Below, piece after piece: positions 1-9,295 of a stretch of 64,000 nucleotides of DNA. The translations under genes and the position numbers were made by a program. Below the pieces are notes generated by a model. That model was not told where the DNA came from. It did not search any database and saw only the letters and a list, made by a program, of their open reading frames with translations. The DNA comes from Lacrimispora xylanolytica. Lineage in GTDB: Bacteria > Bacillota > Clostridia > Lachnospirales > Lachnospiraceae. The stretch's first letter is position 1. Each line of letters opens with the position of its first letter. The DNA lies in contig NZ_CP113524.1 of NCBI RefSeq assembly GCF_026723765.1, forward strand, positions 2,527,001-2,591,000, given 5' to 3'.

Positions 1-1844
1 ATGCTGTTAATGCAGAAATCGACGGCTTCGATACAGACAGGAATACCTTTGTGGGAACGTATGGCTCCAACAAAGAGCCGGTTATGGTCGGGAAGAACTC
101 ATCCGGTAACTCCATGGCAAGCGGCTGGTCTCCCATTGGTTCCCATCGTCTTTCCATCCATTTGGAACCAGGAGAAGCAAAGGAACTGATCTTTGTACTT
201 GGTTATGCCGAAAATCCCGACGACAAAAAGTGGAGCGCTCCAAACATCATAAACAAAGAGCCTTCAAAGTCTGTTTTAGACAAATACAGTACAAGTGCTC
301 AGGTAAATGAAGCCATTCTTTCATTAAAGAAACACTGGGAACGGCTTCTATCAACCTATTCTGTTTCAATGTCAGATGAAAAAGCGGCCCGTATGGTCAA
401 CATCTGGAACCAGTATCAATGTATGGTGACCTTTAACATGTCCCGCTCCGCTTCCTACTATGAATCAGGTACAGGAAGAGGCATGGGATTTCGGGATTCC
501 TGCCAGGATCTTCTGGGCTTTGTACATATGATACCAGAACGGGCAAGAGAACGTATTATCGACATTGCCTCCACTCAGTTTGAAGATGGAAGCGCTTATC
601 ATCAGTATCAGCCTCTGACGAAAAAGGGCAACCTGGATATCGGAAGCGGTTTTAACGATGATCCTCTTTGGCTCATTGCAGGAGTTTCTGCCTATATCAG
701 AGAAACAGGTGACTGGGATATTCTAAAGGAATCTGTTCCCTTTGACAATGACGAGACGAAGAGCCAGTCTCTGATGGAACACCTTAGGCGTTCCTTTGGC
801 TTTACAAAAAATAATCTGGGACCTCATGGACTTCCCTTAATTGGAAGAGCGGACTGGAATGACTGTCTGAACTTAAACTGCTTCTCCACAGAGCCTGGAG
901 AATCCTTTCAGACAACAGGTCCATCGGAAGGTCCAGTTGCCGAATCCATTATGATCGCAGGAATGTATGTAAAATACGGGAAAGAATATGCGACCATTTG
1001 CCGTATGACCGGGCTGGAGGAAGAGGCTCTGAAAGCAGAGGAATCTGTAAAAGAAGTTTACGATGCCGTACTGAAGTCAGGTTGGGATGGCAAATGGTTC
1101 TTAAGAGCCTACGATGCATTTGGAGAAAAGGTAGGTTCCAAGGAGTGCGAAGAAGGACAGATTTTTATAGAGCCTCAGGGATTTTGCGTAATGGGAGGCA
1201 TTGGAATTTCAGAAGGCCTTGCCGAGAAAGCTCTTGACAGTGTGAAGGAACATCTTGACACACCATACGGCATTGTAATCCTTCAGCCGGCCTATTCAAC
1301 ATATCAGAAGCATCTGGGAGAGATTACCTCTTACCCGCCAGGTTATAAAGAAAATGCAGGTATCTTCTGCCACAACAACCCATGGATTACCATTGCTGAA
1401 ACCATGATCGGCAGAGGTAACCGGGCATTTGAAGTATACCGGCGCACCTGTCCTGCTTATATCGAAGAAATCAGTGAGATTCACAAGACTGAACCTTATG
1501 TATATTCCCAGATGATAGCAGGTAAGGATGCCAAAAACTTTGGAGAGGCAAAAAACAGCTGGCTGACTGGTACAGCAGCATGGACCTTTGTCAGCATCTC
1601 CCAATACATTCTTGGAATCCGCCCTGGCTTTCATGGGCTCATTGTAGATCCATGTCTTCCTGATTCTATTGAAGAATTCACCGCCATCCGTAAATTCAGA
1701 GGCGCCGACTATCATATTCAGGTCAGAAAAAGCAAACATGGCGAACCAAAAGCGTTCTTGGTTGACGGTATGTCTATGGAAGGAAATGAAGTTCCATTTG
1801 AAGAAGGTAAGAAAGAATATCATATTACGGTGGTTTTACCGTAA
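1..1844 (+). CDS. GH94 glycoside phosphorylase (cellobiose/chitobiose phosphorylase type), 5' end outside window
   Basis: The reading frame is open from base 3 and the residues before the first ATG at 51 ([18 protein letters not shown]) are typical GH94, so the gene is cut by the left edge and ATG 51 is not the true start. The visible ~614 residues hold the (alpha/alpha)6-barrel and C-terminal domain. [10 protein letters not shown] carries the general-acid Asp of the family, and [12 protein letters not shown] plus [14 protein letters not shown] are conserved phosphate/subsite segments. Known family role: cytosolic phosphorolysis of a beta-linked disaccharide to hexose-1-phosphate and free sugar, saving ATP. 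The C-terminal segment ([21 protein letters not shown]) resembles both cellobiose and N,N'-diacetylchitobiose phosphorylases, so the substrate is unresolved. It ends at a rho-independent terminator, as the last gene of its transcript. Confidence 0.88.
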   Translation, partial: AVNAEIDGFDTDRNTFVGTYGSNKEPVMVGKNSSGNSMASGWSPIGSHRLSIHLEPGEAKELIFVLGYAENPDDKKWSAPNIINKEPSKSVLDKYSTSAQVNEAILSLKKHWERLLSTYSVSMSDEKAARMVNIWNQYQCMVTFNMSRSASYYESGTGRGMGFRDSCQDLLGFVHMIPERARERIIDIASTQFEDGSAYHQYQPLTKKGNLDIGSGFNDDPLWLIAGVSAYIRETGDWDILKESVPFDNDETKSQSLMEHLRRSFGFTKNNLGPHGLPLIGRADWNDCLNLNCFSTEPGESFQTTGPSEGPVAESIMIAGMYVKYGKEYATICRMTGLEEEALKAEESVKEVYDAVLKSGWDGKWFLRAYDAFGEKVGSKECEEGQIFIEPQGFCVMGGIGISEGLAEKALDSVKEHLDTPYGIVILQPAYSTYQKHLGEITSYPPGYKENAGIFCHNNPWITIAETMIGRGNRAFEVYRRTCPAYIEEISEIHKTEPYVYSQMIAGKDAKNFGEAKNSWLTGTAAWTFVSISQYILGIRPGFHGLIVDPCLPDSIEEFTAIRKFRGADYHIQVRKSKHGEPKAFLVDGMSMEGNEVPFEEGKKEYHITVVLP

Positions 1845-1850
1845 GTCTCA

Positions 1851-1881
1851 GGGCAAGGTCATTACGGCTTTGCCCTTTTTT
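1851..1881 (+). terminator. Rho-independent terminator of the GH94 gene
   Basis: GGGCAA and TTGCCC arms flank a loop and are followed by a run of six T, starting 6 bases after the stop codon. Confidence 0.85.
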
Positions 1882-1898
1882 AAGTTTCATGATATAAT
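1870..1898 (+). promoter_or_regulatory. Candidate sigma-A promoter of the nitroreductase gene
   Basis: TTGCCC (1870-1875), 17-base spacer, TATAAT (1893-1898). The -35 is formed by the 3' arm of the preceding terminator hairpin. Transcription would start about 20 bases before the nitroreductase SD. Confidence 0.5.
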
Positions 1899-1928
1899 AA
1901 CTAGAAAAATCAGTAAGGAGAGGAAAGA

Positions 1929-2480
1929 ATGGATTTCTTAGAACTGGTCAAAGAACGTTACTCTGTAAGAAAATTCAGCAACAAAAAAATTGAAAAGGAA
2001 ACCCTCGATTTAATACTGGAAGCAGGAAGACTTGCTCCTACTGCTGTTAATTTTCAACCTCAAAGAATTCTTGTCATTGATAGCGAAGAAAATCTGGAAC
2101 AATTAAAATCATGTACGATTTACCATTTTCATGCTCCCATGGCTCTTCTCGTTTGCTACGATAAGACGGTGAGCTGGAAGCGGTCTTATGATAAGGAAGA
2201 TATGGGAGTGGTGGATGCCAGCATTGTAACCACTCAGATGATGCTCCAGGCTGCCGCTCTGGGACTTGGCACTACCTGGGTAGGACATTTTGATCCGGAG
2301 GCGATTCGGTCTGCTTTCCAAATCCCTGATTATCTTATTCCCGTGGCACTGCTTCCCCTGGGATATCCCAGAGAAGACTGTGTCCCTCATCAGCTCCATG
2401 GTACCAGGTATGAGATGGAGCACACTGTTTTCTATAACTCCTTTGAGGGTATTCAGGAAGGAAAATCCTCTAACAAATAA
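1929..2480 (+). CDS. Nitroreductase family protein
   Basis: 183 residues, the normal size of a compact FMN-dependent nitroreductase. The N-terminus (ERYSVRKFSNKKIEKETLD) carries the family's RxSxRxF FMN-phosphate motif. LAPTAVNFQPQRILVI (residues ~37-52) and GLGTTWVGHFDP (residues ~115-126) are further FMN and dimer-interface segments. Such enzymes reduce nitro groups, quinones or related acceptors with NAD(P)H in the cytosol, but the physiological substrate cannot be read from sequence. Start at 1929 is supported by AAGGAG about 8 bases upstream. It appears monocistronic: its own promoter overlaps the previous terminator and a hairpin follows its stop. Confidence 0.85.
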   Translation: MDFLELVKERYSVRKFSNKKIEKETLDLILEAGRLAPTAVNFQPQRILVIDSEENLEQLKSCTIYHFHAPMALLVCYDKTVSWKRSYDKEDMGVVDASIVTTQMMLQAAALGLGTTWVGHFDPEAIRSAFQIPDYLIPVALLPLGYPREDCVPHQLHGTRYEMEHTVFYNSFEGIQEGKSSNK

Positions 2481-2488
2481 TTCAAAAA

Positions 2489-2540
2489 GAACCCCCTTAC
2501 GTTTCGGCTTTTTCTGATTAAACCGAAGCATGAGGGGGAC
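2489..2540. terminator. Hairpin between convergent genes
   Basis: Imperfect inverted repeat with CCCCCTTACGTTTCGG and CCGAAGCATGAGGGGG arms around a T-rich loop. It lies between the convergent nitroreductase and carboxymuconolactone-decarboxylase-like genes, so it is a likely bidirectional terminator. Confidence 0.65.
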
Positions 2541-2545
2541 TTTAA

Positions 2546-2860
2546 TTATTTACCTTCTCCATCAAAGGCTTTTAATGCGATGGGAAGAGAATGTATCACT
2601 GTATTGCCAACGGCCGGAAGCCCAACCAGTACGCTGCTTATGATCTCTTCTCTCGTAGCGCCGTGGGCTTTTGCCATCTGCACGTGGAAGGGGATACCGC
2701 TATCCAGCTTTACAGCTGCCATTACTGCGATATAGGCTAATTCCTCTGTCTTTTTGTCCAGAGCGCTTGCTGCATCTAATTTCTGAATGGTCTCCATCCA
2801 TGCTTTATGAACCTCTGGTGCCTCCTCTTGAAATGTCTGAAATGCATTACTTACCTGCAT
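2546..2860 (-). CDS. Carboxymuconolactone decarboxylase (CMD) family protein
   Basis: 104 residues. The ELAYIAVMAAVKLDSGIPFHVQMAKAHGATREEI stretch (given here as ELAYIAVMAAVK then GIPFHVQMAKAHG) matches the all-helical CMD/AhpD fold, including the His-containing helix. The CxxC thiol pair that defines AhpD peroxidases is absent (SGIPFH in its place), so peroxidase activity is not supported. It lies downstream of a zinc-ribbon gene and a TetR regulator on the same strand with small gaps, suggesting one regulated unit. The real substrate is unknown. Confidence 0.8.
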   Translation of the reverse strand: MQVSNAFQTFQEEAPEVHKAWMETIQKLDAASALDKKTEELAYIAVMAAVKLDSGIPFHVQMAKAHGATREEIISSVLVGLPAVGNTVIHSLPIALKAFDGEGK

Positions 2861-2890
2861 ATTAATTCTCCTTTCTATGATCTTCTGCCC

Positions 2891-3133
2891 CTAAAAAAAG
2901 TGCTTCCAGGCTGGCAGCTTTTTCATGCCATTTAACGCAATCTCAATTGCTGCAAATTCATCAAATCCCTGTGTTTTCATTATAAAACCAACTGTACTTG
3001 CTTTTTTCTCTTCAAATGACTGCATGGACCCATCTGGCCTTGCACAATGAATACAATAATCCTTTTCCATATCGCCTCCCGGAAAATCAGAAGCATTTTC
3101 CATAGGCATTCCACAAGCGATGCATATCTTCAT
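2891..3133 (-). CDS. Small zinc-ribbon protein
   Basis: 80 residues from the chosen start. CIACGMPM and YCIHCARPDG supply two CxxC knuckles spaced ~28 residues apart, the pattern of the putative zinc-ribbon family found in many Firmicutes. The C-terminal part (AAIEIALNGMKKLPAWK) is helical. I chose ATG 3133 (MKICIACG) over the upstream ATG at 3154 because AGGAGG lies 7 bases before 3133 and the upstream start would overlap the TetR stop. The function is unknown. Position between a TetR gene and a CMD gene suggests co-expression with both. Confidence 0.75.
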   Translation of the reverse strand: MKICIACGMPMENASDFPGGDMEKDYCIHCARPDGSMQSFEEKKASTVGFIMKTQGFDEFAAIEIALNGMKKLPAWKHFF

Positions 3134-3147
3134 CCTATTTCCTCCTG

Positions 3148-3729
3148 TCAACATCTTATCAGCGTTAGAAAGGTATCTTTTAATTCCCTGGAGTAACGGC
3201 TGATTACCGGACCTTGGGGCGCAAAAAAATCTTTATTCCATAAATAATATTGAATCATTCCAAGCCATGTGGAATATAGCATATGGACGGGAATATTCTT
3301 TATGGTCCCTTTGTTTATTTCCTCCTCAAAAATACGGCCAAAATGATGTGCAATGGTAGTCTGGGTATTGGCAAACGTATACTGCACTTCTTTTGGAAGC
3401 AGACTTCTTTCTGTCATCAGCCGGGTATAAAAGCCCTCATGGCGGCTTAAAATTTCCAGATGCATCTTAAGAAGCTCTTCCACACTCCCGCTTTCCTCTG
3501 CAAGCCTTCGAATCTCCAAGGCAAGAGATGTGCCAAAGCTTTCGATCAGGCATTCCAGCAGTTCATTCAACGACTGAAAGTGGGAAAATACAGAACCATG
3601 AGAAATCCCAGCTTCTCTTGCTATCTCAGCAGTCGGTGCGCCAAACCCCTGCTCCATATACACCCGATATGCCGTATCCAGTATCTTCTGCCTTGTATTC
3701 TCTTTTTGTATCTGTCTTTTTGATTTCAT
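3148..3729 (-). CDS. TetR/AcrR family transcriptional regulator
   Basis: About 193 residues. The N-terminal HTH (TRQKILDTAYRVYMEQGF, then EIAREAGISHGSVFSHF) is canonical TetR, and the C-terminal ~140 residues form a helical ligand domain with no recognisable specificity. The first in-frame ATG is 3744, but it abuts a palindrome. I place the start at ATG 3729 (MKSKRQIQKENTR), although neither has a strong SD. It heads a minus-strand unit with the zinc-ribbon and CMD genes and probably represses it through the palindrome just upstream. Confidence 0.8.
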   Translation of the reverse strand: MKSKRQIQKENTRQKILDTAYRVYMEQGFGAPTAEIAREAGISHGSVFSHFQSLNELLECLIESFGTSLALEIRRLAEESGSVEELLKMHLEILSRHEGFYTRLMTERSLLPKEVQYTFANTQTTIAHHFGRIFEEEINKGTIKNIPVHMLYSTWLGMIQYYLWNKDFFAPQGPVISRYSRELKDTFLTLIRC

Positions 3730-3747
3730 ATATTGACCAACCATTCA

Positions 3748-3763
3748 TTGAGTGTGTACTCAT
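3748..3763. promoter_or_regulatory. Candidate TetR operator
   Basis: TGAGT-GTGT-ACTCA, a 5-base inverted repeat with a 4-base centre, lies 19 bases upstream of the chosen TetR start and between the divergent TetR and S8-protease genes. Its size and place fit autoregulation. Confidence 0.45.
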
Positions 3764-3916
3764 TATAATTCCAATTGATGAAAAAAGCAATCATTATTTT
3801 AAATTCCTGCACATTTTTTCGTTTCATCTCTTATAATATCAGTTTTATGCAAACCGCACAGACCGTCTGCATAGTATATACATATACTTTGCCTTGTAAG
3901 GCACAGGAGGCAATTC

Positions 3917-5590
3917 ATGCAAAAAATTTTGGACAATGAATATTATGATTTAATCATAAGCAATGCCCTGATTCCCGAATCGGTTGACAAAGGCAATGTA
4001 ACGATGATTAACGAAAAACACTCTCTTCTCCACTTGCATAGAAGCCAAATGAATGCCTGTGACCTTGGAATTTATCCTTACAGTAGTTTCCCCTCTCTGT
4101 TTACTCTGGCTTCTAAGGTGAGTGTAGAAAAATCCGGAGTTGGAAGCATACAAAGAGAACCTGGCCTTAATTTATTTGGTCTGGGCATTATCATTGGAAT
4201 TATTGATACAGGGATTGATTATCAGCACCCTGCCTTTCGCAACCGCGATGGGTCCAGCCGGATTCTCTCTATCTGGGATCAGTCCGATCAAAACGGAAAA
4301 CCTCCAAAAGGCTTTGAATTCGGTTCCGTCTATACAAAGACCAACATTGATACTGCTTTAATGTCTACCGCTCCCTTAAGCATTGTTCCAAGCGTTGACA
4401 CTCATGGTCATGGAACGGCAATCGCCAGCATTATTTCCGGCACCCCCAGTCAGGATAACTCCTTTATGGGAGTAGCTCCCCAGACAAAATTGGCTGTTGT
4501 AAAGCTGAAAGAGGCAAAAAAAAGCTTAAAGGATATCTTTGCAGTACCAGAAGATGCCTTATGCTATCAAGAATCTGATATCATGCTGGGAATCCGTTTT
4601 ATACTTTCTCTTGCCCAGCAATTAAGCCGTCCAGTTATAATTTGTATTGCTCTTGGCAGCAGTCAGGGAGGTCATTGCGGAAGGAGTGCCCTGGCTCGTT
4701 ATATAGACAGCATTGTAAATCTGCAAAGAATTAATGTAACTGTAGCTGCAGGCAATGAAGCGGATAAACGCCGCCATTACTACAACAACATCACTTCCTC
4801 TCCCTATGAAAATGAATTTTATTTAAATGTAGGAGAACAGGATAAGAGATTTTCTATGGAAATATGGCCGTTCCCGCCGGGAAGAATTACTCTGGATATA
4901 GTTTCACCTAACGGAGAATTTCTGGAAGGAAGGCCCCCCTCCCTTAACCGATGCGAAAAATATCAGCTTACCGTGGGCAATTCATCCGTCTGGGTCAATA
5001 ACATAGATATGGATGGAGAGACCGGGGATCAAGTGATTTTAGTTCGCTTTGATAATCCTTTACCAGGACCATGGCTGTTAAAAATCCACAGCATGGAAAA
5101 CGAACCCTTTTTTGTCCACTCCTGGCTTCCCTCCGGTAATCTCATAACCAATGAAACCTACTTTCAGATTTCAACGCCTAATACCACAATCACTTCACCT
5201 GGAAACGCAAAAAATCCTCTTACGGTAGCAGCTTACAATCAGTTTTTTGACTTGATTCTGGAAGAATCGGGAAGAGGCTATTCCAGATTTGGCGATGTCG
5301 TTCCAGATATAGCTGCTCCTGGCTACCGAATCCCCTGCGCCATTCCAGGTAATCAGTATGGCACCTTGACCGGTTCAGGCGCTGCCTGTGCTCATGCCAC
5401 CGGCGTTGCCGCCATGGTCATGGAATGGGGTTTTGCCCGGGGAAATTATACAGAAATGACTGGCCTGCAGGTTAATCGTATGATTATCCGAGGCGCAAGA
5501 AGAAATGATCTTTATCAATTTCCCAACAACATATGGGGATATGGCCAGGTGGATATTTACCATATATTTGAACGGCTGTCAGTTATTTAA
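3917..5590 (+). CDS. S8 (subtilisin/Csp-like) peptidase with altered serine motif
   Basis: 557 residues, no obvious signal peptide, start supported by AGGAGG. The S8 fold is clear: Asp97 in GIIDTGIDYQHP, His165 in DTHGHGTAIASI and the oxyanion Asn in VAAGNEA. The canonical GTSxAA(P/A)H serine segment reads GSGAACAHATG, putting Gly488 where the nucleophile is expected and a Ser at 487, one residue early. Length and the inserted ~150-residue jelly-roll-like region between Asn and Ser resemble clostridial Csp-like subtilases, some of which (CspA, CspC of C. difficile) are known pseudoproteases in spore germination. Whether Ser487 can serve as nucleophile is unresolved. Convergent with the MFS gene across an 83-base palindrome. 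Confidence 0.85.
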   Translation: MQKILDNEYYDLIISNALIPESVDKGNVTMINEKHSLLHLHRSQMNACDLGIYPYSSFPSLFTLASKVSVEKSGVGSIQREPGLNLFGLGIIIGIIDTGIDYQHPAFRNRDGSSRILSIWDQSDQNGKPPKGFEFGSVYTKTNIDTALMSTAPLSIVPSVDTHGHGTAIASIISGTPSQDNSFMGVAPQTKLAVVKLKEAKKSLKDIFAVPEDALCYQESDIMLGIRFILSLAQQLSRPVIICIALGSSQGGHCGRSALARYIDSIVNLQRINVTVAAGNEADKRRHYYNNITSSPYENEFYLNVGEQDKRFSMEIWPFPPGRITLDIVSPNGEFLEGRPPSLNRCEKYQLTVGNSSVWVNNIDMDGETGDQVILVRFDNPLPGPWLLKIHSMENEPFFVHSWLPSGNLITNETYFQISTPNTTITSPGNAKNPLTVAAYNQFFDLILEESGRGYSRFGDVVPDIAAPGYRIPCAIPGNQYGTLTGSGAACAHATGVAAMVMEWGFARGNYTEMTGLQVNRMIIRGARRNDLYQFPNNIWGYGQVDIYHIFERLSVI

Positions 5591-5644
5591 AGTCAGTGAC
5601 CGTGCCAGGCTGTTACTTAATAGCTCTTTCCAATATCAAGCAAT

Positions 5645-5727
5645 AAAAATACGTCTTGACCAGTTTCCAGCGTAGTGCCATTTTATTCATGGCACACCAC
5701 ACTGAATACTGTTCAAGACGTATTTTT
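5645..5727. repeat. 83-base imperfect palindrome, likely bidirectional terminator
   Basis: Outer arms AAAAATACGTCTTGA (5645-5659) and TCAAGACGTATTTTT (5713-5727) are perfect. An inner GTGCCAT/ATGGCAC stem and a partly paired middle continue the fold. It lies between convergent genes and has T-runs on both strands. Confidence 0.7.
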
Positions 5728-5788
5728 CAGTAAGAGGTATTATATTTTTGCACTATTGCTCATTACAGATTTGTATCGTTATAGCTTC

Positions 5789-6982
5789 TTAACGATTTTT
5801 TTCAGCTCTGCTTTTATTGATATAATATACCGCAGATACGATAGTGCCTATGAGAGAAATTCCTGCCAGCACTAAATAACCGCAATGGATACTAAAAGCA
5901 GAGGCCAGGGCTCCCGTAAAGATTGGAAATGTAGTCATACCTATGGCATAGACTGCCTGAAAAAGACCCATGGCTGTGGAACGCTTTTCTAATGGAATTC
6001 CGCACATTGCTTCAGAATTAAGATAAGAAAACAAAATACCGGTAGACATTCCAGGAAGTATCTGCAGGAATAAAAGCTGTGATATTTTATTTGCTGACGG
6101 TACCAGGATACAGTATACAGATACAATGACAAAGACGGTAGGTATCCAGAATCTGGGACCTTTCCTGCAACAGAGAAAGGTGGAAGCAAAAGCTGCAAAT
6201 CCCACTGCTGAAACCATATATATGATAGAAGATAATCCAACAAGCCCATTGGAAGCTCCAAGGTCTTTTAGGATTTGATTTGTAAATGACATTACAGTCG
6301 TAAGCTGAATGCCCTGTTGAATGAGAGCAAGTATGGCAAATAACCATAACCGTTTTAACTTACATACGGAGAGAAGGTCTTTTATATCAGCCTCTCCAGT
6401 CTTTTTGCATGGTTCTTTTATTTGAAGTGAAAGAATAAATGCAAGCAGTCCGGCACACACACTGAGAATGCAGATTCCCATCATCCCGATTCTGCTGTAG
6501 CCAATGGTACTTAACAGAAAACCAACGAGCATGCCAAGGTTATTAAACATTACAATCCTGCTGGTGGCTTCCTGCTGGTTTTTGTTTGAAAAGTGATTGG
6601 TGTAAAACACCATAAAAGATATCCACATGGCCGAAGCAAGGCCTGAAAAGAGATTTGCTGCTAAAAATCCCATTCCATTGCCCCAGAATATCCGAAACAA
6701 GGAGGCCAGACCGGAAAAACAAGTTCCTGCCATAATGAAACATTTATGCCTTCCAATGGAATCCGCACAGAGTCCTATGGGAAGCCGAAATACCAGCTGG
6801 GTAATCCCATAGGCGCCTAAGACCATTCCGGTAAATGTACTGCTGACACCTAAAAAAGTCAGATAAGTCGTTTGATAGGGAATGTATATGTACTGCGCAA
6901 ACCAAAAGAGGGAAACCATGGCAAGAAAACGGATTTCCTGTTTGCGAGTAAAAGTTTGTTCGTTCAATTTGTGTCCCTTCAT
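5789..6982 (-). CDS. MFS transporter
   Basis: 397 residues with about 12 hydrophobic segments. Segment GAYGITQLVFRLPIGLCADSIGRHK carries the family loop motif between TM2 and TM3 (GLCADSIGRHK). The start is at ATG 6982, overlapping the antiterminator gene by 4 bases (ATGA), so it is translationally coupled and the last gene of the beta-glucoside operon. The substrate is unknown. Position after a PTS and phospho-glucosidase suggests export of an aglycone or a related glucoside product, which is inference only. Confidence 0.82.
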   Translation of the reverse strand: MKGHKLNEQTFTRKQEIRFLAMVSLFWFAQYIYIPYQTTYLTFLGVSSTFTGMVLGAYGITQLVFRLPIGLCADSIGRHKCFIMAGTCFSGLASLFRIFWGNGMGFLAANLFSGLASAMWISFMVFYTNHFSNKNQQEATSRIVMFNNLGMLVGFLLSTIGYSRIGMMGICILSVCAGLLAFILSLQIKEPCKKTGEADIKDLLSVCKLKRLWLFAILALIQQGIQLTTVMSFTNQILKDLGASNGLVGLSSIIYMVSAVGFAAFASTFLCCRKGPRFWIPTVFVIVSVYCILVPSANKISQLLFLQILPGMSTGILFSYLNSEAMCGIPLEKRSTAMGLFQAVYAIGMTTFPIFTGALASAFSIHCGYLVLAGISLIGTIVSAVYYINKSRAEKNR

Positions 6983-7836
6983 TTCCTGTTCTGCTGAGAG
7001 TATTCCTCCAAAATCCGATGAATATGGACCGTTAAGTACATTTCTTCCTGTCTGGACAGTCTGGAATCAAATTTTTCCTGAATAAAGATCCCAATTTTTT
7101 TCACACAGTCGTACTCCCTTTCACAGCTTTCAATGACATGAGTATAAAAAGAATCCTCATAATCATATAAATCCTGACTGCCATTGACAAGCCGTTGTGC
7201 AAAAAGCCGCAAGTGAGTGACGAAACGGGTATAACCGATCCCCTCTTCATTGTAAATAATGGAGAAGTTGTATTTCACAATATCTAAAATTCCTTGAACG
7301 GTTTCAAAAATGGTCTGGTTGTCAGTACTATCAGAGTTATTTGTTTGGGCATTGATAAAATGAAAGGCAATGTTGCCGGCCTCATCCTGGGGTAAGTCCA
7401 CATGCAGCTGCTCCCTCACAAGCTGCAGGGCATATAATCCGACCTGGAATTCTTTCGGATTAAAGCGCTTTAATGTCTGTGTATAAAAATTCTGTATTAA
7501 AATCCCCTCATGATATCTTTTTACAGCAAAAGAAAGATGGTCCGTAAGCCCCAGATAAATGTGCTCCATTAAAACCATCCCATATACTTCTATGGCATGG
7601 TCTATCACCTGCTTTGCCAGTTCAAAATAAGTACTGTCAATCTCAGATGCAAGACGGATGATATTCTTTGAAATGGACCGGTCCTTTAAGACGAACACTT
7701 TCTCAATGTCTTCACTTTTTAAATGGTGGCCAATGGATTTATTAAATCCAATTCCCTTTCCCATCAAGATCACTTCTCTGCCGCTGTCGTCAAGCGCCAG
7801 CAGCAGAGAATTATTCATTACCTTAACAACCCTCAT
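6979..7836 (-). CDS. BglG/LicT-type transcription antiterminator
   Basis: About 285 residues. Residues 1-55 (MRVVKVMNNSLLLALDDSGREVILMGKGIGF, here split as MRVVKVMNNSLLLA and VILMGKGIGF) form the CAT RNA-binding domain. Two PRD domains follow, with the conserved His residues near MEHIYLGLTDHLSFA and in TVHIHRI. The known mechanism is that the PTS phosphorylates the PRDs, and the dimeric protein binds a RAT hairpin to prevent termination. A matching RAT and terminator lie before the PTS gene of this operon. ATG 7836 is preferred to the in-frame TTG 7842 because GGGG lies 7 bases before it. Third gene of the operon, 22 bases after GH1. Confidence 0.9.
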   Translation of the reverse strand: MRVVKVMNNSLLLALDDSGREVILMGKGIGFNKSIGHHLKSEDIEKVFVLKDRSISKNIIRLASEIDSTYFELAKQVIDHAIEVYGMVLMEHIYLGLTDHLSFAVKRYHEGILIQNFYTQTLKRFNPKEFQVGLYALQLVREQLHVDLPQDEAGNIAFHFINAQTNNSDSTDNQTIFETVQGILDIVKYNFSIIYNEEGIGYTRFVTHLRLFAQRLVNGSQDLYDYEDSFYTHVIESCEREYDCVKKIGIFIQEKFDSRLSRQEEMYLTVHIHRILEEYSQQNRK

Positions 7837-7858
7837 AACCAAACCCCATTTCTGTTAT

Positions 7859-9283
7859 TTAGAGTTCTTCCCCGTTCGTTTCAATTACCCGCTGATACCA
7901 GTAAAAGCTGTCTTTTTTAATGCGGCTCATATCTTTTAAGTCATGATCGTCACGATTGACATAAATGAAACCATAACGTTTCTTAAATCCCTCGTGAGAG
8001 CTAAGGAGATCCATAAAGGTCCAAGGGGAATATCCCAGCATCTCAACTCCGTCTTCTATTGCCTGGCTGCAAGCCAGAATATGAGCCCTCAAGTAATCGA
8101 TTCTATAATCGTCATGGACCTTTCCGTCTTCTGTTAAGGTGTCAGCGGTACCCAGTCCATTTTCTGTAACGATTAGAGGAAGATGATATTTTTGATGATA
8201 ATTATTTAATACGGTACGAAGGCCTAGCGGGTCAATCTGTGCTCCGTATTCACTGGATGCAAGATGCTCATTTTTCAGATGATGGAAATATCCATACTGG
8301 TCAAAATCAACCTGATTGATCGGGAAAGCTCTCTCTCCTACAGGATGAGTTTCATCCGCCGGCAGATACTTAACGCAAAGAGTGCGATAATAATTAAGAG
8401 CAATAAAATCCATCTTTGCATCCTTTAATATTTCCTCATCCTCCGGCATCATAACGGGAACGATGTTTCTTTCCTCCAGGTAACGCATGTAATAACCTGG
8501 ATAGCGGCCATAGTAATGCATGTCCAGACAGTAATCTGTCTTAAACCAGTCATTTAACCTGGCTGCCCAAACATCTTCCGGACGGTTGCTCTCCGGGTAC
8601 GTACAGGTGGAAGAAACTGCCGGACCAATCTTGCCTTCCGGAATGATAGAATGGCATGCCTTCACTGCCAGTGCATGAGCGAGGAACATGTGGTAATCCA
8701 TCTGTGCTCTCTGACGGTCAGCCTCCCAGCTGTCTTCTGCGGTAATATTCACTCGTTCATCCACACGGACCATGAGGTTTTGTTCGTTATGAACCTGCCA
8801 ATAGGTCACCCTGTCACCAAATGTTTGAAAACAGACCTTTGCATAGCGCTCAAATGCTTTTACGCATTCTCTGGATTCCCAGCCATTGTATTTTTCAACC
8901 AGTGCATAGGGAAGATCAAAGTGATATAAAGTAATAAAGGGCTGAATATCATTGTCTAACAGGCAGTTAATGACATCATTATAAAAATCGATTCCTGCCT
9001 GATTAATTTCCCCGTCGCCATCTGGTATGATTCTTGCCCAGGCAATGGAAAAACGGTAAATATTAAGTCCCATCTCTTTCATTAAAGCGATGTCCTCTTT
9101 CCAGTGATGGAAGAAATCGCTGGCAACCTTACTGTCAGCCTGTAAATGAGAACGTTTAAAGGAGTTTATATCCGCAACCGTAGGCCCTTTTCCGCCTTCA
9201 TCCCAGCCACCTTCAATCTGAAATGCAGATGAGGATGCTCCCCATAAAAAGTGATCAGGAAACTTCGTTTTTATTTTGTTCAT
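7859..9283 (-). CDS. 6-phospho-beta-glucosidase, GH1
   Basis: 474 residues, normal for GH1. FLWGASSSAFQIEGGW is the N-terminal signature, HNEQN supplies the acid/base Glu and LIVTENGLG the nucleophile Glu. It hydrolyses phosphorylated beta-glucosides (cellobiose, salicin, arbutin type) in the cytosol to glucose-6-phosphate plus sugar or aglycone. It follows the EIIBCA gene with a 12-base gap, so uptake and cleavage are co-expressed. Exact substrate not determined. Confidence 0.93.
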   Translation of the reverse strand: MNKIKTKFPDHFLWGASSSAFQIEGGWDEGGKGPTVADINSFKRSHLQADSKVASDFFHHWKEDIALMKEMGLNIYRFSIAWARIIPDGDGEINQAGIDFYNDVINCLLDNDIQPFITLYHFDLPYALVEKYNGWESRECVKAFERYAKVCFQTFGDRVTYWQVHNEQNLMVRVDERVNITAEDSWEADRQRAQMDYHMFLAHALAVKACHSIIPEGKIGPAVSSTCTYPESNRPEDVWAARLNDWFKTDYCLDMHYYGRYPGYYMRYLEERNIVPVMMPEDEEILKDAKMDFIALNYYRTLCVKYLPADETHPVGERAFPINQVDFDQYGYFHHLKNEHLASSEYGAQIDPLGLRTVLNNYHQKYHLPLIVTENGLGTADTLTEDGKVHDDYRIDYLRAHILACSQAIEDGVEMLGYSPWTFMDLLSSHEGFKKRYGFIYVNRDDHDLKDMSRIKKDSFYWYQRVIETNGEEL

Positions 9284-9295
9284 GTCAAAACTCCT

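Noticed and set aside
2546-2860. AhpD alkylhydroperoxidase
   Set aside because: The CxxC pair is missing, so only the broader CMD family is supported.
3748-3763. Promoter reading of the TGAGT/ACTCA palindrome
   Set aside because: It is a better fit as an operator; no -35/-10 pair is formed by it.
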